Of a DNA stretch of 64,000 nt, positions 43,605 through 52,278 are shown piece by piece. A model generated the notes under the pieces. That model was not told the origin of the DNA and made no database searches. It saw only the letters and a program-made list of their open reading frames with translations. The stretch comes from Peptococcus niger (lineage in GTDB: Bacteria > Bacillota > Peptococcia > Peptococcales > Peptococcaceae): positions 178,710 to 242,709 of the forward strand of contig NZ_FNAF01000003.1 of NCBI RefSeq assembly GCF_900101835.1, given 5' to 3'. Each line of letters opens with the position of its first letter. The stretch's first letter is position 1. Made by a program: the position numbers and the translations under genes.

Positions 43605-43988
43605 ATGGATACCGGAATAAAAGGCAGCTTTTTGCGGACGGTTTTTGAAGGGGGCGGCAGCGGACTTTTTATTATTTGGCTCTTGGCCTACAGCACGCTT
43701 TTACAGGGCATTTTGACGGATTTTTCCGGCGGGACCTCCTTTCTTTTGGTCGTATTGCTCACGGCTATTCAAGTGATGGGCTCCCTCCTCTATCTGGCAG
43801 GGGTGCGGCATCAATTGACCCTGCTGTGGCTGGTTACCACAGCCTTGCAAACGGTGTATCTGGCCTATTTGTGGATTGCCGTTTCCCAGGGCATCGGACA
43901 AGGGTTGCTCTGCCTGTACGCTCTTTTGGTAAATGGGTTGCTCTTCATACCGGGCCTGTGGTTTGCCCGGCGCAAAGATATTTTTTAA
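43605..43988 (+). CDS. four-helix membrane protein, function unknown
   Basis: A 127-residue protein with four predicted helices (about 18-36, 44-64, 71-90, 97-117) and a basic C-terminal end (ARRKD). ATG 43605 follows AAGGAGGG, which overlaps the end of the methyltransferase gene, so the pair is coupled. The pattern 'GQGLLCLYALLVN' in the last part resembles 'GQGAFCLVLNSIL' of the next gene, suggesting an old tandem duplication. Confidence 0.7.
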   Translation: MDTGIKGSFLRTVFEGGGSGLFIIWLLAYSTLLQGILTDFSGGTSFLLVVLLTAIQVMGSLLYLAGVRHQLTLLWLVTTALQTVYLAYLWIAVSQGIGQGLLCLYALLVNGLLFIPGLWFARRKDIF

Positions 43989-44019
43989 GCGTGGAAAGGA
44001 AAATTTAGGAGGAAGAATC

Positions 44020-44433
44020 ATGAGGGATGAACGATTACCTCAGGGGACAGGGCGCCAACTGGTGTTGGAAATTGTATTCTTAGCCCTGTTTTCCTGCTGG
44101 TCGGTGGCCTATTTTTATCAGCAAATGACGGGGATTGCCATCTTTTACCAGATGACGGACTTTATCACCTTTATGCTGATGGCAGGGGTCTACGGCTTTT
44201 TCTCGCTGTTCTTGCTGGATTTTGCCCGCAGCTGGGTTTATTACGCTTGGGGCGGAATTAACCTTTGTCTGTTAGGCTTTGCGGTTTACCGCTTGGTGGC
44301 CATGCTGGGGCAAGGGGCTTTTTGCCTTGTCTTGAACAGTATTCTGGTGGCCGTACCGGTGGTGCTCTTCGGCATCATGTGGTACCACTTGTGCCGTCGG
44401 GAATTTTTGGCCGGTCAAGTTTATTTAAAATAA
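44020..44433 (+). CDS. four-helix membrane protein, possible paralogue of its neighbour
   Basis: A 137-residue protein with four predicted helices (about 14-32, 44-66, 72-92, 100-122). ATG 44020 follows TTAGGAGG; the longer open frame upstream overlaps the previous gene and has no site. Same topology and a similar final helix to the protein at 43605. No family recognised. A terminator follows within 10 bp. Confidence 0.7.
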   Translation: MRDERLPQGTGRQLVLEIVFLALFSCWSVAYFYQQMTGIAIFYQMTDFITFMLMAGVYGFFSLFLLDFARSWVYYAWGGINLCLLGFAVYRLVAMLGQGAFCLVLNSILVAVPVVLFGIMWYHLCRREFLAGQVYLK

Positions 44434-44440
44434 AAGTTGC

Positions 44441-44463
44441 AGCACCGCTTTGGCGGTGCTTTT
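44441..44463 (+). terminator. terminator after the methyltransferase/membrane protein genes
   Basis: AGCACCGC (44441-44448), TTTG loop, GCGGTGCT (44453-44460), then TTT. Short T run. Confidence 0.75.
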
Positions 44464-44533
44464 CGGTTTAACCGGGACCTTGTTTGATTTACTGGGACGT
44501 ATCGGGAAGTGGGACAGGATTGGGAGGTCATGG

Positions 44534-46342
44534 ATGTACAATAATCGCAAGACAAAACCTTTGGCGGAGATGACAAAAGATTTGGTGGCGGTGGCCTTGG
44601 GGCAGAAGCCGGCAGACTTGGTCATTCGCAATAGCCGTCTGGTAAATGTGAATACCCGGGAAATTTTACCCGGAACGGACGTGGCCGTCTATGGCGGCCG
44701 GATTGCCTTGGTCGGCGATGCTGAGGGCTGCATTGGTGAGACCACAGTGGTGGTGGAGGCGGAAGGCCGCTATCTCACGCCGGGCTTCTTGGATGGCCAC
44801 ATTCACGTGGAAAGCTCTATGATGACGGTGGGCAATTACGCCCGCAGCGTGGTGCCACACGGGACCACCGGTATCTATATGGACCCGCATGAAGTCGCCA
44901 ATGTGCTGGGCCTTGAAGGCATTCAAATGATGCTCGAAGACGCCGCCGGCACGCCGCTGCGGACCATGCTGACGGTGCCGTCTTGTGTACCGGCTGTACC
45001 CGGCTTTGAAGATACCGGGGCCGTTATTGATGCGGCGGATGTGGCCCGGTTGATGACCGCGCCCCAGACCGTCGGTTTAGGTGAAATGATGAATTTCCCG
45101 GGCATTTTAAGCGGGGAAGACAATGCGCATGCGGAAGTGGCGGCCACTCTGGCCGCTGACAAAGTGGTGACCGGCCATTATTCCGTGCCGGAGACCGGCG
45201 CCGGCTTAAACGCCTACATTGCCGCCGGCATTCGCTGCTGCCATGAATCCAACCGGCGGGAAGATGCGATTGCCAAAATGCGGCTGGGCATGTATGCCCA
45301 ATTGCGGGAAGGGTCCGCCTGGCATGACCTGGCAGAAGTGAGCCACGCCATCACCGATCGAACCGTCGACACGCGGTTGGTGAATTTGATTTCAGACGAT
45401 ACCCATCCCCACACCCTGGTGGCCGACGGCCATTTGGACCACATCGTCCGCAAGGCCGTGGCCTGTGGCATTCCCATTTTAGAAGCGCTGCAAATGGTGA
45501 CCATCAACGTGGCGACCTGCTTCCGCATGGACCACGAGCTGGGGTCTGTAGCGCCGGGCAAGTTGGCGGACATGGTGCTGTTCGATAATTTGGAAGACCT
45601 GCAGGCGGAGGAAGTCTGGATTGACGGCCGGTCAGTGGCGCAAAAGGGTAAGTTTACAGACCGGGTGACAGACCATCCCTACCCGGAAAAAGCCTACCGG
45701 TCCATGCATTTGGCCCCCCTGACCGATAACACCGCCTTTCGCATTCCTGCAAGCAGCGACGGCCAGGCCCATGTGCGCGTGATCCGGATTGTTCCGGAGC
45801 GCGTATTTAATGAAGAAATCCACTTGACCCTCCCGGTGCGGTCAGGTTGCATTGAAGCCGATCCGGCCCAAGACGTCTTAAAAGCGGCGGTCTTTGACCG
45901 GCATACCGGCAGCGGCCAGATTGGCCATGGCTTTGTGCAAGGCTTCGGCATCCGCCATGGCGCCATGGCATCAACGGTTGCCCACGACGCCCATAACCTC
46001 CTGGTCTTGGGCAGCAACGATGACGACATGCGGCTGGCCGCCAATACCCTGATCGCTTCCGGTGGCGGCATGTGCATTGTGGCAGACGGACAGGTCCTGG
46101 GCCACGTGGCCCTGCCCATTGCCGGCCTGATGTGCGAACGCCCGGCAGAGGCCATCGCTGCAGATGTGGCCGCCATGGAAGCCCAGTGGCAACGGCTGGG
46201 GGCCGACATGGCCTCGCCCTTTATGACCATGGCCCTGATTTCCTTGGCCTGCCTGCCGGATTTGCGCCTGACCGACAGGGGCTTGGTGGATTGCAACCGC
46301 TTTAGCTTTGTGCCCTTGGAACTAGAAGCAGACCAGGCTTAA
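44534..46342 (+). CDS. ade: adenine deaminase
   Basis: A 602-residue amidohydrolase-fold enzyme that converts adenine to hypoxanthine in purine salvage. Metal-binding motifs: 'GFLDGHIHVESSMM' (about 82-95), 'VTGHYSVPE', then 'SDDTHP' (about 288-293). The C-terminal adenine deaminase domain follows (about 415-600). I choose ATG 44534, with GGGAGG 6 bp upstream; the open frame extends to 44450 but starts inside a terminator. Single-gene unit. Confidence 0.93.
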   Translation: MYNNRKTKPLAEMTKDLVAVALGQKPADLVIRNSRLVNVNTREILPGTDVAVYGGRIALVGDAEGCIGETTVVVEAEGRYLTPGFLDGHIHVESSMMTVGNYARSVVPHGTTGIYMDPHEVANVLGLEGIQMMLEDAAGTPLRTMLTVPSCVPAVPGFEDTGAVIDAADVARLMTAPQTVGLGEMMNFPGILSGEDNAHAEVAATLAADKVVTGHYSVPETGAGLNAYIAAGIRCCHESNRREDAIAKMRLGMYAQLREGSAWHDLAEVSHAITDRTVDTRLVNLISDDTHPHTLVADGHLDHIVRKAVACGIPILEALQMVTINVATCFRMDHELGSVAPGKLADMVLFDNLEDLQAEEVWIDGRSVAQKGKFTDRVTDHPYPEKAYRSMHLAPLTDNTAFRIPASSDGQAHVRVIRIVPERVFNEEIHLTLPVRSGCIEADPAQDVLKAAVFDRHTGSGQIGHGFVQGFGIRHGAMASTVAHDAHNLLVLGSNDDDMRLAANTLIASGGGMCIVADGQVLGHVALPIAGLMCERPAEAIAADVAAMEAQWQRLGADMASPFMTMALISLACLPDLRLTDRGLVDCNRFSFVPLELEADQA

Positions 46343-46384
46343 ATGGCCGGCCCCGGACCAAGCTCCGGGATTCGGCGAAAAGTC

Positions 46385-46413
46385 TTGACACGATGGACAA
46401 GGACATTTATAAT
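46385..46413 (+). promoter_or_regulatory. rplU: consensus promoter of the rplU operon
   Basis: Perfect TTGACA (46385-46390), 17-bp spacer, perfect TATAAT (46408-46413). This is the strongest promoter in the window, as expected for ribosomal protein genes. Confidence 0.92.
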
Positions 46414-46419
46414 AATAAC

Positions 46420-46510
46420 TTGAGTATGGGCGCCTCTCGCCCATCTCCAACCGCATGCTTCAGGTATTCAAGCATAGCACCTGCGGCAGCGAGTCCAAAC
46501 CCAGGGAGGT
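46420..46510 (+). ncRNA. ribosomal protein L21 leader RNA
   Basis: The roughly 90-nt leader folds into two hairpins: ATGGGCG/CGCCCAT (about 46427-46445, CCTCT loop) and ATGCTT/AAGCAT (about 46454-46474), followed by a GCACCTGCGGC element next to the ribosome site GGGAGG. Firmicutes carry an L21 leader at this place that mediates autoregulation. I recognise the position and two-hairpin layout, not a computed match. Confidence 0.65.
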
Positions 46511-46516
46511 GTATAT

Positions 46517-46828
46517 ATGTACGCTATTATTGAAACCGGCGGGAAACAGTACAAAGTTGAAGAAGGTCAGGAATTGGTGATTGAAAAACTGGCTGCGGAA
46601 GCTGATGAAACCGTTACCGTTGAAAACGTTTTAATGCTGAACAATGACGGCGCTGTCACCGTTGGCAAACCTTTCGTTGAAGGGGCTAAGGTGACCTTAA
46701 AAGTGGTTGAAAACGGCAAAGCCCGTAAAATCACCGTTTATAAGTATAAGCCCAAGAAAAATTATCGTCGCAAAAAAGGCCATCGTCAGCCGTTCAGCCG
46801 TGTGGTGGTTGAATCCATCGTCGGCTAA
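46517..46828 (+). CDS. rplU: 50S ribosomal protein L21
   Basis: A 103-residue protein, full length. N terminus '[18 protein letters not shown]' and the C-terminal RNA-binding '[15 protein letters not shown]' are hallmarks. ATG 46517 follows GGGAGGTG. The stop overlaps the start of prp (TAATG). Confidence 0.98.
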   Translation: MYAIIETGGKQYKVEEGQELVIEKLAAEADETVTVENVLMLNNDGAVTVGKPFVEGAKVTLKVVENGKARKITVYKYKPKKNYRRKKGHRQPFSRVVVESIVG

Positions 46829-47160
46829 TGGTCCGCATTACATTGTACGACGGCCCTGAGGGCCTTTGCGGTTATCAGGTGCAAGGCCATGCAGGCTATG
46901 ACGAGTACGGCAAGGATATTCTCTGTGCCGCCGTATCGGCGCTGACCATTGCCGCGGCCAACGGGCTTGCGGCGCAAGGGGTGCCTTTAGCGGAATGCAG
47001 GGCGGAAGACGATCGCATTAGCCTTCGCCTGGCGGAGGACTTGTCGCCTGAGGCGGCGCTGCGGGCAGACGCTATTTTACAAACGTTCGCCTTAGCGGTA
47101 ACGGCGTTAACAGAGGACTATGATGCTTCATTGATACAGGTACATCGGATAAACCGGTGA
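46828..47160 (+). CDS. prp: ribosomal-processing cysteine protease Prp
   Basis: A 110-residue protease that removes the N-terminal extension of L27 in Firmicutes. The catalytic pair is visible in 'GHAGYDEYGKDILCAAVSAL' (His22 and Cys34 by count). It sits between rplU and rpmA as in other Firmicutes, and the L27 encoded next has the matching cleavage sequence. GTG/ATG choice: ATG 46828 overlaps the rplU stop. Confidence 0.94.
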   Translation: MVRITLYDGPEGLCGYQVQGHAGYDEYGKDILCAAVSALTIAAANGLAAQGVPLAECRAEDDRISLRLAEDLSPEAALRADAILQTFALAVTALTEDYDASLIQVHRINR

Positions 47161-47172
47161 GGAGGTGGATTC

Positions 47173-47451
47173 ATGCTTAAGATGAACTTACAGTTTTTCG
47201 CTTCTAAAAAAGGGGTCGGGAGTACCAAAAACGGTCGTGACTCTCATTCGAAACGTCTCGGTGCAAAACGCGCCGACGGACAATTCGTCAAAGCGGGAAA
47301 CATTCTTTACCGTCAACGCGGAACGAAAATCCATCCGGGCGTTAATGTCGGCAGAGGCGGCGATGACACGCTGTTCGCCACAGTCGATGGGGTGGTACGT
47401 TTTGAACGGAAAGGCAGAAGCAGAACTCAAGTCAGCGTATATGCCGGCTAA
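47173..47451 (+). CDS. rpmA: 50S ribosomal protein L27 with cleavable extension
   Basis: A 92-residue L27. The first residues '[14 protein letters not shown]' contain the LQFFA sequence that Prp cleaves, so mature L27 begins at about 'SKKG'. The rest is standard ('[15 protein letters not shown]'). ATG 47173 follows GAGGAGGTGG. A terminator follows. Confidence 0.97.
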   Translation: MLKMNLQFFASKKGVGSTKNGRDSHSKRLGAKRADGQFVKAGNILYRQRGTKIHPGVNVGRGGDDTLFATVDGVVRFERKGRSRTQVSVYAG

Positions 47452-47465
47452 TTGCTTCGTTAAGA

Positions 47466-47493
47466 GGGGTGGCCAAGAGGTCATCCCTTTTTT
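47466..47493 (+). terminator. terminator of the rplU-prp-rpmA operon
   Basis: GGGGTGGCC (47466-47474), AAGA loop, GGTCATCCC (47479-47487) with two G-T pairs, then six T. Confidence 0.8.
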
Positions 47494-47513
47494 CTATATG
47501 GGAAGAGGTGCGC

Positions 47514-49334
47514 ATGACAGGAAAAGACATTCAAAAACGACAGGCGGATACTGAAAAACATCGGCAAGGCCTGGACAAGACCCTGACGCGCTTAAGCCAG
47601 TTGCGGTTGCTGACGGCCATTTTAACGGTACTCGGTCTGGTGGCCTATTGGCGCCGGGATATGATCAGCGGCGCCGCTTTGGCGGTGGTGATGTTGGTTG
47701 TCTTTGTCGTCCTGGTTTACCGCTTTGGCCTTATCCAAAAGGAAATGGATGGCTTGGCCCGGATCAGCGGCGTATTGAAGCGCTATGAGGACCGGCTGAC
47801 AGACGCCTGGCAGGATTTGCCGGAAACCGGTGAGGCCTACCGCAGCAAGGACAATACCTTGAGCACTGACCTGGACTTGTTCGGCAAGGGGTCCCTTTTC
47901 CAGTACTTGTCCGTGACCCATTCGGCGACAGGGAATGATGCCTTGGCCCGGCTGTTGACGCAACCGGACTTGGACCGGATTGCCGACCGGCAGGCCTCCG
48001 TCCGGGAGCTGCTGGCCGATGATGACTGGGCGATTCGCTTTGAAGCCTTGGCCTACGAACCGAAAGCGGCCAAGCGGGACCGGGAAAAAGCGGCTGAGCT
48101 CAAGCTTAAGGCCTATGCCCGCGGTGAAGGGCCGGAAACGGTGGACCAGGCTGCCCTAATCGGAGCCGGCCTGCCGATAGCCCTGGCGGTTACCCTGGGC
48201 CTGGCTGTGGCCGGACTGGCTTCCTATATGCTGCCGGTGGCGGTGTTTTTCATGCAGATGGCCCTGGCCATTACCCTGGCGGCCCCAATTAACAAGTACA
48301 AGGAAACAATTTTGGTTTTCCAGACCCGGCTGGAAGGCTTGAACGAACGCTTTCAAATGCTTTTGGACAGCCCCTTTGAGAGCGCCTATTTGACCCAGAT
48401 GAAAAAGGATTTGGCCAATGCCCCCGAGGGGATTGCCGCTTTAAACCGGCTGGTCGGCCTGTGGAATTTACGGGAGAACTTCCTCCTGTATTTCATTTTG
48501 TGCGGCTGCTTTGCCTGGGATTTTAATATGATTGCCCGCATTGACCGCTGGCGGGCTGCCTACGGCGCCTCCTTTGTCCGCTGGCTGGACTGGGTTGGTG
48601 AAGTGGAAGCCCTGTCCAGCTTGTGCACCGTGGGCCGACTGCGTCCCGGTGCGGCTCAAGCGGAGATCTTGTCTACTGAAGCGCCGAGCCTGGAAATGGT
48701 TAAGGCGACCCATCCGCTCTTGCCGCCGGCAACGGCGGTGGCCAACGATTATCGCCAGAGCGGTGAAACGACCATTATCACCGGCAGCAATATGAGCGGG
48801 AAAAGTACCTTTATGCGGACCATCGGCTTAAATGCGGTCCTGGCCTATGCCGGCGGCTATGTCTGTGCCCGTCGCTTTGCCATCAGCCCCATGCGGATTT
48901 TCACCTCCATGCGGGTGCAGGACGATGTGGGCGAAGGCATTTCCACCTTTTACGGGGAAATTTTGCGGATTAAGGCCATGGCGGATTACGCCGTCAAGGA
49001 AAAGCCCATGTTGGTCCTCATTGATGAAATCTTCAAGGGCACTAACTCGGCGGACCGGATCATTGGGGCAGAAGCGGCCATCAAAAAACTGTCCCAGCCC
49101 TGGAGCATGACCCTGGTCACCACGCATGACTTTGAGCTCTGTGACTTGGCGGAAGACCCGGCGGTGAGCGGCAGGAATATGCATTTTGAAGAGCATTATG
49201 AAGGCGATACGATTCAGTTTGACTACACCATCCGGCCCGGCCGCTGCCGAACCACCAATGCGAAAGAGTTGATGCGCATGGCCGGTCTATTGGACCCGGC
49301 CGATGTCAATCGAGGTGACAGCGATGTTTTATGA
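47514..49334 (+). CDS. membrane-bound MutS-like ATPase
   Basis: A 606-residue protein. The C-terminal third is a MutS-type ATPase: Walker A 'GSNMSGKSTFMRT' (about 423-435), Walker B 'LVLIDEIFKGTNS' (about 502-514) and 'TTHDFEL'. It lacks the MutS mismatch-binding N terminus; instead it has two membrane helices at about 32-72 and another pair at about 206-245. Such proteins are widespread in Clostridia, with unknown roles. I choose ATG 47514, past the terminator, with GAAGAGGTG upstream. It overlaps obg by 11 bp. Confidence 0.87.
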   Translation: MTGKDIQKRQADTEKHRQGLDKTLTRLSQLRLLTAILTVLGLVAYWRRDMISGAALAVVMLVVFVVLVYRFGLIQKEMDGLARISGVLKRYEDRLTDAWQDLPETGEAYRSKDNTLSTDLDLFGKGSLFQYLSVTHSATGNDALARLLTQPDLDRIADRQASVRELLADDDWAIRFEALAYEPKAAKRDREKAAELKLKAYARGEGPETVDQAALIGAGLPIALAVTLGLAVAGLASYMLPVAVFFMQMALAITLAAPINKYKETILVFQTRLEGLNERFQMLLDSPFESAYLTQMKKDLANAPEGIAALNRLVGLWNLRENFLLYFILCGCFAWDFNMIARIDRWRAAYGASFVRWLDWVGEVEALSSLCTVGRLRPGAAQAEILSTEAPSLEMVKATHPLLPPATAVANDYRQSGETTIITGSNMSGKSTFMRTIGLNAVLAYAGGYVCARRFAISPMRIFTSMRVQDDVGEGISTFYGEILRIKAMADYAVKEKPMLVLIDEIFKGTNSADRIIGAEAAIKKLSQPWSMTLVTTHDFELCDLAEDPAVSGRNMHFEEHYEGDTIQFDYTIRPGRCRTTNAKELMRMAGLLDPADVNRGDSDVL

Positions 49335-50604
49335 TTATGCAAAAGTAAATGTCCAAGGCGGCAACGGCGGCAACGGGATTGTTGCCTTCCGCCGGGAAAA
49401 ATACGTGCCCAAGGGCGGCCCCGCCGGCGGTGACGGCGGCGACGGCGGGTCAATTATTCTGCGGGCCGATGAGGGCTTGCGGACCTTAATTGACTTCCGC
49501 TACCAAACCCACTATAAGGGGGAGCGGGGGCTGCACGGCCAAGGGTCTAAGCAGCACGGCAAAAGCGGCAAGGATGTGGTCCTCCGGGTGCCGGTGGGGA
49601 CCTTGGTCCGGGACGCAGCCAACAACCGCCTCCTGGCCGACTTGCGGGCCAACGGGCAAGAAGTGGTGGTGGCCAAGGGCGGTCGCGGTGGCCGGGGCAA
49701 TGCCCGCTTTGTGAACTCCATCCACCGGGCCCCGGCCTATGCGGAAAACGGTGAGCCGGGCGAAGAACGCTGGATTACCCTGGAATTAAAATTATTGGCA
49801 GACGTGGGCCTGGTCGGTTTCCCGAACGTGGGCAAATCCACCCTGATTGCACAAGTGTCGGCCGCTCAGCCGAAAATTGCCAACTATCCCTTTACCACCC
49901 TGGAGCCCAACCTGGGGGTGGTGCGGGTAGATGCGGCCCACAGCTTTGTGGTTGCCGATGTGCCGGGGCTGGTTTCCGGTGCAGCGGAGGGCGCCGGCCT
50001 GGGCCACCGCTTCCTGCGCCATGTGGAACGGTGCCGGGTCCTGGTTCATGTGGTGGATGCCGCCGGTTTGGAAGGCAGGGATCCGGTGGAGGATATTGGC
50101 GTCATCATGGCAGAATTGCAGGCCTATGCGCCGACGCTGGCCGAGAAAAAAGCGGTCATTTTTGCCAATAAGACGGACCTCTTAGATGAGGCCGCCCGGG
50201 CGGATGTGCTCAACCGCATCACCGCCGCTTATCCGGATATGGCGGTTTACGCCGGATCGGCGGCCACCGGTGAGGGCAGCCAGGCCCTGGTCTATACGCT
50301 AAAGGACCTGCTGGAAGCCCTACCGCCGATCAGTGAAGACCTGCCCGATGAAGAACCCTTGCCGGTGACGGAAATACCGGACCGGCCCTTCTGGGTGGAA
50401 GAACACGAGGGCAATGTCTGGGCAGTGGTCGGCCCGGAAATTGACGGCTTGGTCCAGCGCACCCAATTTGAGCGGGACGAAGGCGTTGAGCGCTTTATGG
50501 GCATTATCGAAGGCATGGGGGTTGAAAAAGTCTTGCGCAAGGCCGGTATCGCAGAAGGCGATACGGTCATCATCGGACCCATGGAATTCGATTACTTTGA
50601 ATGA
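49324..50604 (+). CDS. obg: GTPase Obg
   Basis: A 426-residue ribosome-associated GTPase. The Gly-rich Obg fold (1-158), 'GFPNVGKST' G1 (about 165-173), 'DVPGL' G3, 'NKTD' G4, and a C-terminal OCT domain (about 345-426) are all present. I choose ATG 49324, with CGAGGTGA in front; an upstream in-frame ATG at 49303 lies inside the MutS-like gene. Obg is often next to rpmA; here the MutS-like gene is inserted between. Confidence 0.96.
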   Translation: MFYDYAKVNVQGGNGGNGIVAFRREKYVPKGGPAGGDGGDGGSIILRADEGLRTLIDFRYQTHYKGERGLHGQGSKQHGKSGKDVVLRVPVGTLVRDAANNRLLADLRANGQEVVVAKGGRGGRGNARFVNSIHRAPAYAENGEPGEERWITLELKLLADVGLVGFPNVGKSTLIAQVSAAQPKIANYPFTTLEPNLGVVRVDAAHSFVVADVPGLVSGAAEGAGLGHRFLRHVERCRVLVHVVDAAGLEGRDPVEDIGVIMAELQAYAPTLAEKKAVIFANKTDLLDEAARADVLNRITAAYPDMAVYAGSAATGEGSQALVYTLKDLLEALPPISEDLPDEEPLPVTEIPDRPFWVEEHEGNVWAVVGPEIDGLVQRTQFERDEGVERFMGIIEGMGVEKVLRKAGIAEGDTVIIGPMEFDYFE

Positions 50605-51146
50605 TGACGTTGGCGTTTGTTTGGTTGCTGCGGGGGGCGGTGCTGGTCTTTGCCCTGGGCCTGCGGCTGATTTTATGGAAGCGGTCAAGCCTCCTTATGC
50701 CCTTTTTTACCGCCGTGGCCTTGGTGCTCGGTGACGGCCTGGTCATCGCCTGGCTGACCATAGTGCCCGGGGTTGACTTGCACCGGGTGACCGTCTGGTT
50801 GTTTGCCGTTGCCGGGGTGGCCCTGGTCGGTCAAGGGGCCCTGGAACCGAGCTACTACTGGGTGCGGGGCTTTCGTTGGGGCAAAAGCGACTATGATGCC
50901 ATGGCCCGGGCCATGCTGGTCGTCTTGCAAAAGGCCGGTCGGGCGCCGGCAGACCTGCGCTTTTATCCCAACGGTGTGGTGGCCATTCGCGGTGCCGATG
51001 GGCGGCTCTTGGCCGACCTAGAAGACGCTTTAAGGGCACTTGACCGGCCGGACGACCGCTGGCTTGGGCAGCTCTTGGCCCTGGGCTTTGTCTTCCTCTG
51101 CCTGCTGGCGCTGATATCAGGCCTGGCCTATTATATTTCCATTTGA
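50601..51146 (+). CDS. membrane protein, function unknown
   Basis: A 181-residue protein with three N-terminal helices (about 4-25, 30-52, 60-80), a cytoplasmic or external part of about 75 residues with an alpha/beta pattern ('LRFYPNGVVAIRGADGRLLADL'), and one C-terminal helix (about 155-178). ATG 50601 overlaps the obg stop, so it is translationally coupled to obg. No family recognised. Confidence 0.7.
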   Translation: MMTLAFVWLLRGAVLVFALGLRLILWKRSSLLMPFFTAVALVLGDGLVIAWLTIVPGVDLHRVTVWLFAVAGVALVGQGALEPSYYWVRGFRWGKSDYDAMARAMLVVLQKAGRAPADLRFYPNGVVAIRGADGRLLADLEDALRALDRPDDRWLGQLLALGFVFLCLLALISGLAYYISI

Positions 51147-51150
51147 CGAC

Positions 51151-51187
51151 AACCTGCTTCGGTGTGATGACCGGAGCAGGTTTTTTT
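51151..51187 (+). terminator. terminator of the MutS-like/obg operon
   Basis: 13-bp stem (51151-51163 with 51170-51182, one T-G pair), 6-nt loop, seven T. Confidence 0.92.
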
Positions 51188-51285
51188 GTGGGCGGAAGTT
51201 GCCGACCGGCCATATTGCAACTGGATTTTAGGCCGGCTTTCGTTTACAATGCAAGAAGAGCAAAGGTTTGAAAGGAGACATGATA

Positions 51286-52278
51286 TTGGCATTTGTCCGA
51301 GAAACCGTACATTTAAGCAATGACCATACCGCCCAGGCGCTTTACGGTCCGCAAGACCGGTACCTGCATATCCTGGAAGAGGGCATTCAAGCGCAAATCG
51401 TTGCGCGGGGAACGGAAATCGCCCTTTCCGGTGAAGCGGCCGACGTGGCCCGCGGCAAAACCGTCTTGGCCTATCTGACCAAGTTGATTGAAACGCGGGA
51501 CATCACGGAAAGTGACGTTCGCTACGCGTTCACCATGCAGGAGCGCGGCGCCTCTGAAAAAGAGGTGGCCGGGTTAAAGGAAACGCTGCTCATCACTGCC
51601 CACGGGAAACACATTCGGCCGAAGACCCTCGGGCAGGGCATTTACATTCATCAAATTAAGCAACACACCATCACCTTTGGCATCGGTCCGGCCGGGACCG
51701 GTAAAACCTATTTGGCGGTGGTGATGGCGGTGCGCGCCTTAAAACGGCGTGAAGTCAGCCGGATTGTGCTTACCCGGCCGGCAGTGGAAGCCGGGGAAAA
51801 GCTGGGCTTTTTACCGGGGGACCTGCAGGATAAGGTGGACCCTTACCTGCGACCGCTTTATGACGGCCTTTACGATACCCTGGGCCAGGAAGTGGCGCAG
51901 CGCTATTTGGATAAGGGCATTATAGAAATTGCCCCCTTGGCCTACATGCGCGGCAGGACCTTGGATGAAAGTTTTATCATCCTGGACGAGGCCCAAAATG
52001 CCACCAAGGAGCAAATGAAAATGTTTCTGACCCGGATCGGCTTTGGCTCCCGGGCTGTGGTAACCGGTGATGTGACCCAGATTGATTTGCCGCGGACGGC
52101 TGCCTCAGGTCTGGTCTCGGCCAAAGCCATTTTGGACGGTATTGACGAAATTGCCTTCTCGTTTTTGGAAGCAGAAGACGTTGTGCGTCATCCGGTGGTT
52201 GCTAAAATCATTCGGGCTTATGAACGCGACGGCGCATTAAAGGAGCAATCTCATGACCCAGGATCTAGCCAAGCATAA
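51286..52278 (+). CDS. phoH: PhoH family ATPase
   Basis: A 330-residue PhoH-like protein. An N-terminal KH-like part (about 30-100) precedes the ATPase with Walker A 'GPAGTGKTY' (about 135-143) and Walker B 'FIILDEAQNAT' (about 229-239). It is the first gene of the conserved group phoH-pgpH-ybeY-cdd-era. I choose TTG 51286, 8 bp from AAAGGAG; ATG 51280 is only 2 bp from that site. A -10 TACAAT (51245-51250) lies upstream without a good -35. Confidence 0.9.
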   Translation: MAFVRETVHLSNDHTAQALYGPQDRYLHILEEGIQAQIVARGTEIALSGEAADVARGKTVLAYLTKLIETRDITESDVRYAFTMQERGASEKEVAGLKETLLITAHGKHIRPKTLGQGIYIHQIKQHTITFGIGPAGTGKTYLAVVMAVRALKRREVSRIVLTRPAVEAGEKLGFLPGDLQDKVDPYLRPLYDGLYDTLGQEVAQRYLDKGIIEIAPLAYMRGRTLDESFIILDEAQNATKEQMKMFLTRIGFGSRAVVTGDVTQIDLPRTAASGLVSAKAILDGIDEIAFSFLEAEDVVRHPVVAKIIRAYERDGALKEQSHDPGSSQA

